This document shows, in pieces, positions 5,836 to 7,499 of a DNA stretch of 7,499 nt; the stretch's first letter is position 1, and each line of letters starts with the position of its first letter. Below the pieces are notes generated by a model. That model did no database searches, was not told where the DNA came from, and saw nothing but the letters and a program-made list of their open reading frames with translations. Source of the stretch: Methanobacteriaceae archaeon (lineage in GTDB: Archaea > Methanobacteriota > Methanobacteria > Methanobacteriales > Methanobacteriaceae); assembly GCA_011620845.1 (NCBI GenBank), contig WOYJ01000097.1, forward strand, positions 1-7,499. The letters are read 5' to 3'. A program made the translations under genes and the position numbers.

Positions 5836-6448
5836 TTAATTTTTCATTATGGGGATGACTGTACCACCTATGTTGTAGTTGTCCATTACCACTGCATCCT
5901 ATTTTCCAGATCAGATAACGGGACGTTTCTAACACTGCTAGATAGATCTGCAATACTTGCATAACCATTTTTCTCATCAACTCCCGTTAAAACCACGTAA
6001 TGGCCCCCATCTGGGTTGTACCATGACTGTACATAGAGTATCACCGGGATTTTTTTTTGATACATATGAGTTTAATCTTCCCCAATCGGTGAATTTTTCA
6101 CTGTGAGTAGTTAAATTGGTACCGTAAACCGAGTTAACAGTTTCCGTTGCTTTTATTAAATCTTCTTCTTAGTACCTTGATATGTGGTTTGAGTAGCGCT
6201 GGCCAGCCATTTCTCATCCAGATCCAGTCCATAAACTGAAAATGCCATTTTCAACGATGAAGGGCCGCAAGTATAACTGGTATCCTGGCTGTCATAAGTG
6301 ACATCCAGGTGATTGACTTCAGGGCTTTCATTATCTGTTGAATTTAATTTTCCAGTTTCATTCAGGGATACAGCATATATGCAATTTGCAAATACCAGCA
6401 TTAATAGCACTGCCGTTACTAAATATATTCGCTTAATTTCTTCCGCAT
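5836..6448 (-). pseudogene. Broken secreted C39-like cysteine peptidase
   Basis: About 200 residues can be rebuilt by crossing frames. The parts are a signal-peptide-like stretch (RIYLVTAVLLMLVFANCIYA), a catalytic-type Cys in SYTCGPSSLKMAF, then EEDLIKATETVNSVYGTNL, FTDWGRLNSYVSKK, IPVILYVQSWYNPDGGHYVV (catalytic-type His), LTGVDEKNGYASIADLS, and a C-terminus DAVVMDNYNIGGTVIPIMKN. This is the C39-like papain fold (Cys, then His and Asp/Asn) found in secreted methanogen proteins. The frame breaks near 6168-6171 (one base short), at the A9 tract 6050-6058 (one base extra), near 5898-5902 (one base short), and probably near 6430-6435, where the ATG at 6448 (MRKKL) joins the signal peptide. The longest unbroken piece, 6156-6410, encodes 84 residues. 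True decay is most likely because flanking genes are intact, but clustered sequencing errors are possible. Confidence 0.8.
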
Positions 6449-6482
6449 CCTTAATTGGGAATGTAAAGTCCTTATTGGGAAT
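6448..6482 (-). repeat. Two direct repeats 21 bp apart at the start of the C39 gene
   Basis: ATTCCCAATTAAGGA (complement of 6448-6462) and ATTCCCAATAAGGA (complement of 6469-6482) are near-identical and in the same orientation. They are offset by 21 bp, two DNA turns. They lie directly downstream of a TATA-like stretch and end at the probable ATG, as expected for paired regulator sites. Confidence 0.6.
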
Positions 6483-6496
6483 ATAAAAATATAGAA
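6481..6496 (-). promoter_or_regulatory. TATA-like box of the C39 pseudogene
   Basis: CTATATTTTTATATT on the minus strand lies about 35-48 nt before the probable original ATG at 6448, immediately upstream of the paired direct repeats. The distance would give a very short leader. Confidence 0.45.
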
Positions 6497-6720
6497 AAAC
6501 TAAACCTGTCCATTTGCAAAATAATGAATCAAAAAATTCAGTAAAAATTTAGTAGAATAAATTTTTTAAAATTTAACTGAACTTCTCTTATATAAATATT
6601 TCGCAACAGAAAGGTTATTAAAATTAATTCGTCTTCCTAATCTAGTCTTGAAAATCATCCATTTTTAATATTAGTTTTTACATATACCCCCATAGAATCT
6701 AATTTATGGAGGGTTAAAAA
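6497..6720. other. AT-rich divergent intergenic region between the C39 pseudogene and the SPFH gene
   Basis: No coding sequence is seen in this stretch. It holds an AT palindrome-like segment (about 6558-6574) and a TATA-like TTATATAAATA (6589-6599). The latter reads as TTTATATA on the minus strand and so could serve either direction. If used for the plus-strand SPFH gene it would give a leader of about 100 nt. A second weak candidate for that gene is TTTTTAATATTAG (6662-6674). Confidence 0.4.
6687..6713 (+). promoter_or_regulatory. Hairpin covering the Shine-Dalgarno of the SPFH gene
   Basis: CCCCCATA (6687-6694) can pair with TATGGAGGG (6705-6713) through eight base pairs with one bulged A (6710) and a 10-nt loop. 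The right arm contains the GGAGG (6708-6712) that lies 8 nt before the ATG. The structure can form only if transcription starts upstream of 6687, which is not shown. Confidence 0.45.
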
Positions 6721-7499
6721 ATGGTTGATTTTGTAACATTATTGATTGTAGGAATTGTGATCCTGATTATTTTAGGGCTTTCGGTACGTATCGTTAACCA
6801 GTATGAAAGAGGAGTTGTATTCCGGCTGGGAAAAGTAATCGGAGTGAGAGAGCCGGGTTTTCGGCTTATAATTCCCCTAGTGGATAGGATGGTTAAGCCG
6901 TCCCTGAGGATAGTTACCATGCCTGTTCCTGCCCAGAAGATCATCACCCAGGACAACGTGACCATAGACGTGGCTGCTGTGGCGTATTTCAAGGTAACCG
7001 ATGCATATAAGGCTGTTGTGGAGATAGAAAACTATAACAGTGCGGTTAACCAGATAGCCCAGACCACCGTGAGGAGTGTGGTGGGACAATATTCACTGGA
7101 CGAAATCTTGTCTGAAACAGCCAAACTAAACACCAGTATCCAGGAGATAATCGACGCACACAGCGAACCCTGGGGTATAAAAGTAACCACCGTAGAGATT
7201 AAGGATATAAAACTACCTGAAAGCATGCAAAGGGCCATAGCTTTACAAGCAGAGGCTGAAAGAGAGAAAAGGGCTAAGATTATCTCTGCCGAAGGTGAGT
7301 ATCTGGCCGCTGGAAAACTGGGAGAGGCAGCAGACATCATTGCCGAACACCCTGTAGCACTGCAACTGCGTATCATGCAGGTCCTGAGCAACATTGCCGC
7401 GGAGAAAAACTCAACCATAGTCTTTCCTGCCCAGTTACTTAACAGCATACGGGATATTAAAGACTTACTGGGCTCTGAAATGGGGGCTATGGAAAAAGA
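6721..7499 (+). CDS. Stomatin/prohibitin-like SPFH membrane protein (3' end cut by the window)
   Basis: The frame is open from ATG 6721 to the window end (259 codons plus 2 nt, no stop). The protein has one N-terminal TM helix (about 3-23), then a stomatin-type SPFH/Band 7 domain (about 22-185). The domain includes NQYERGVVFRLGKV (26-39), EPGFRLIIPLVD (44-55), MPVPAQKIITQDNVTIDVAA (67-86) and WGIKVTTVEIKDIKLPESM (151-169). A charged coiled-coil helix follows (AEAEREKRAKIISAEGE, 177-193), then STIVFPAQLL (231-240), which resembles the C-terminal stretch cleaved in archaeal stomatins. Archaeal relatives are about 260-320 residues, so little is probably missing. Stomatins scaffold membrane microdomains and usually pair with an NfeD-type serine protease gene; that partner may lie just beyond the window. 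The start is supported by GGAGG with an 8-nt spacer. Confidence 0.93.
   Translation, partial: MVDFVTLLIVGIVILIILGLSVRIVNQYERGVVFRLGKVIGVREPGFRLIIPLVDRMVKPSLRIVTMPVPAQKIITQDNVTIDVAAVAYFKVTDAYKAVVEIENYNSAVNQIAQTTVRSVVGQYSLDEILSETAKLNTSIQEIIDAHSEPWGIKVTTVEIKDIKLPESMQRAIALQAEAEREKRAKIISAEGEYLAAGKLGEAADIIAEHPVALQLRIMQVLSNIAAEKNSTIVFPAQLLNSIRDIKDLLGSEMGAMEK

Noticed and set aside
7032..7448. Minus-strand open frame of 138 codons opposite the SPFH gene
   Set aside because: The plus-strand frame encodes a clear SPFH domain across the same bases; the minus-strand product is low-complexity and unrecognisable.
1..7499. CRISPR arrays, insertion sequences, rRNA, attachment sites
   Set aside because: No regularly spaced repeats, transposase motifs, terminal inverted repeats or rRNA-like segments were seen on either strand.

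Overview
The window most likely comes from a hydrogenotrophic methanogenic archaeon of the Methanobacteriales (Methanobacterium-like). The firmest marker is a full-length formylmethanofuran:tetrahydromethanopterin formyltransferase (Ftr). AT-rich intergenic DNA, archaeal TATA-like boxes, oligo-T terminators, GGTGA/GGAGG ribosome binding sites and a C39-type secreted protein agree with this. The exact species cannot be read from the sequence.

Layout: (1) 61-2001, plus strand: a two-TM potassium channel with an RCK/TrkA-N nucleotide-binding domain, followed by about 375 residues made of three copies of a roughly 120-residue domain that I do not recognise. Each copy has an (I/V)HSH motif followed, at identical spacing, by an LGVNL motif. 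(2) 2039-3348, minus strand, convergent with the channel: a two-gene unit in which a small PNPOx-fold flavoprotein lies 17 bp upstream of ftr. (3) 3427-4452, minus: an integral membrane protein of the LPG-synthase-TM/flippase-like (UPF0104) family. (4) 4637-5035, minus: a small membrane-anchored, Ser/Thr/Asn-rich, probably glycosylated protein with a PepSY-like C-terminus. (5) 5237-5707, minus: a YfcE/MJ0936-type phosphodiesterase whose start codon is uncertain. (6) 5836-6448, minus: a secreted C39-like cysteine peptidase broken by about four single-base indels; the original protein can be rebuilt across them. (7) 6721-7499, plus: a stomatin/SPFH membrane protein cut by the window end, preceded by a hairpin that covers its Shine-Dalgarno sequence.

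The genes do not form one pathway. Ftr belongs to the CO2-reduction branch of methanogenesis and its flavoprotein neighbour may be co-transcribed. Most of the rest are envelope or membrane functions (K+ flux, lipid or envelope chemistry, surface proteins, membrane scaffolding), each with its own promoter-like sequence.

The best candidate for something undescribed is the triplicated HSH/LGVNL domain attached to the channel where the usual RCK C-lobe would be. Next are a possible internal translation start that would release the cytosolic part of that channel, and the decayed C39 gene with paired 21-bp-spaced repeats at its promoter. All calls come from reading the sequence by eye; no database search or folding program was run.
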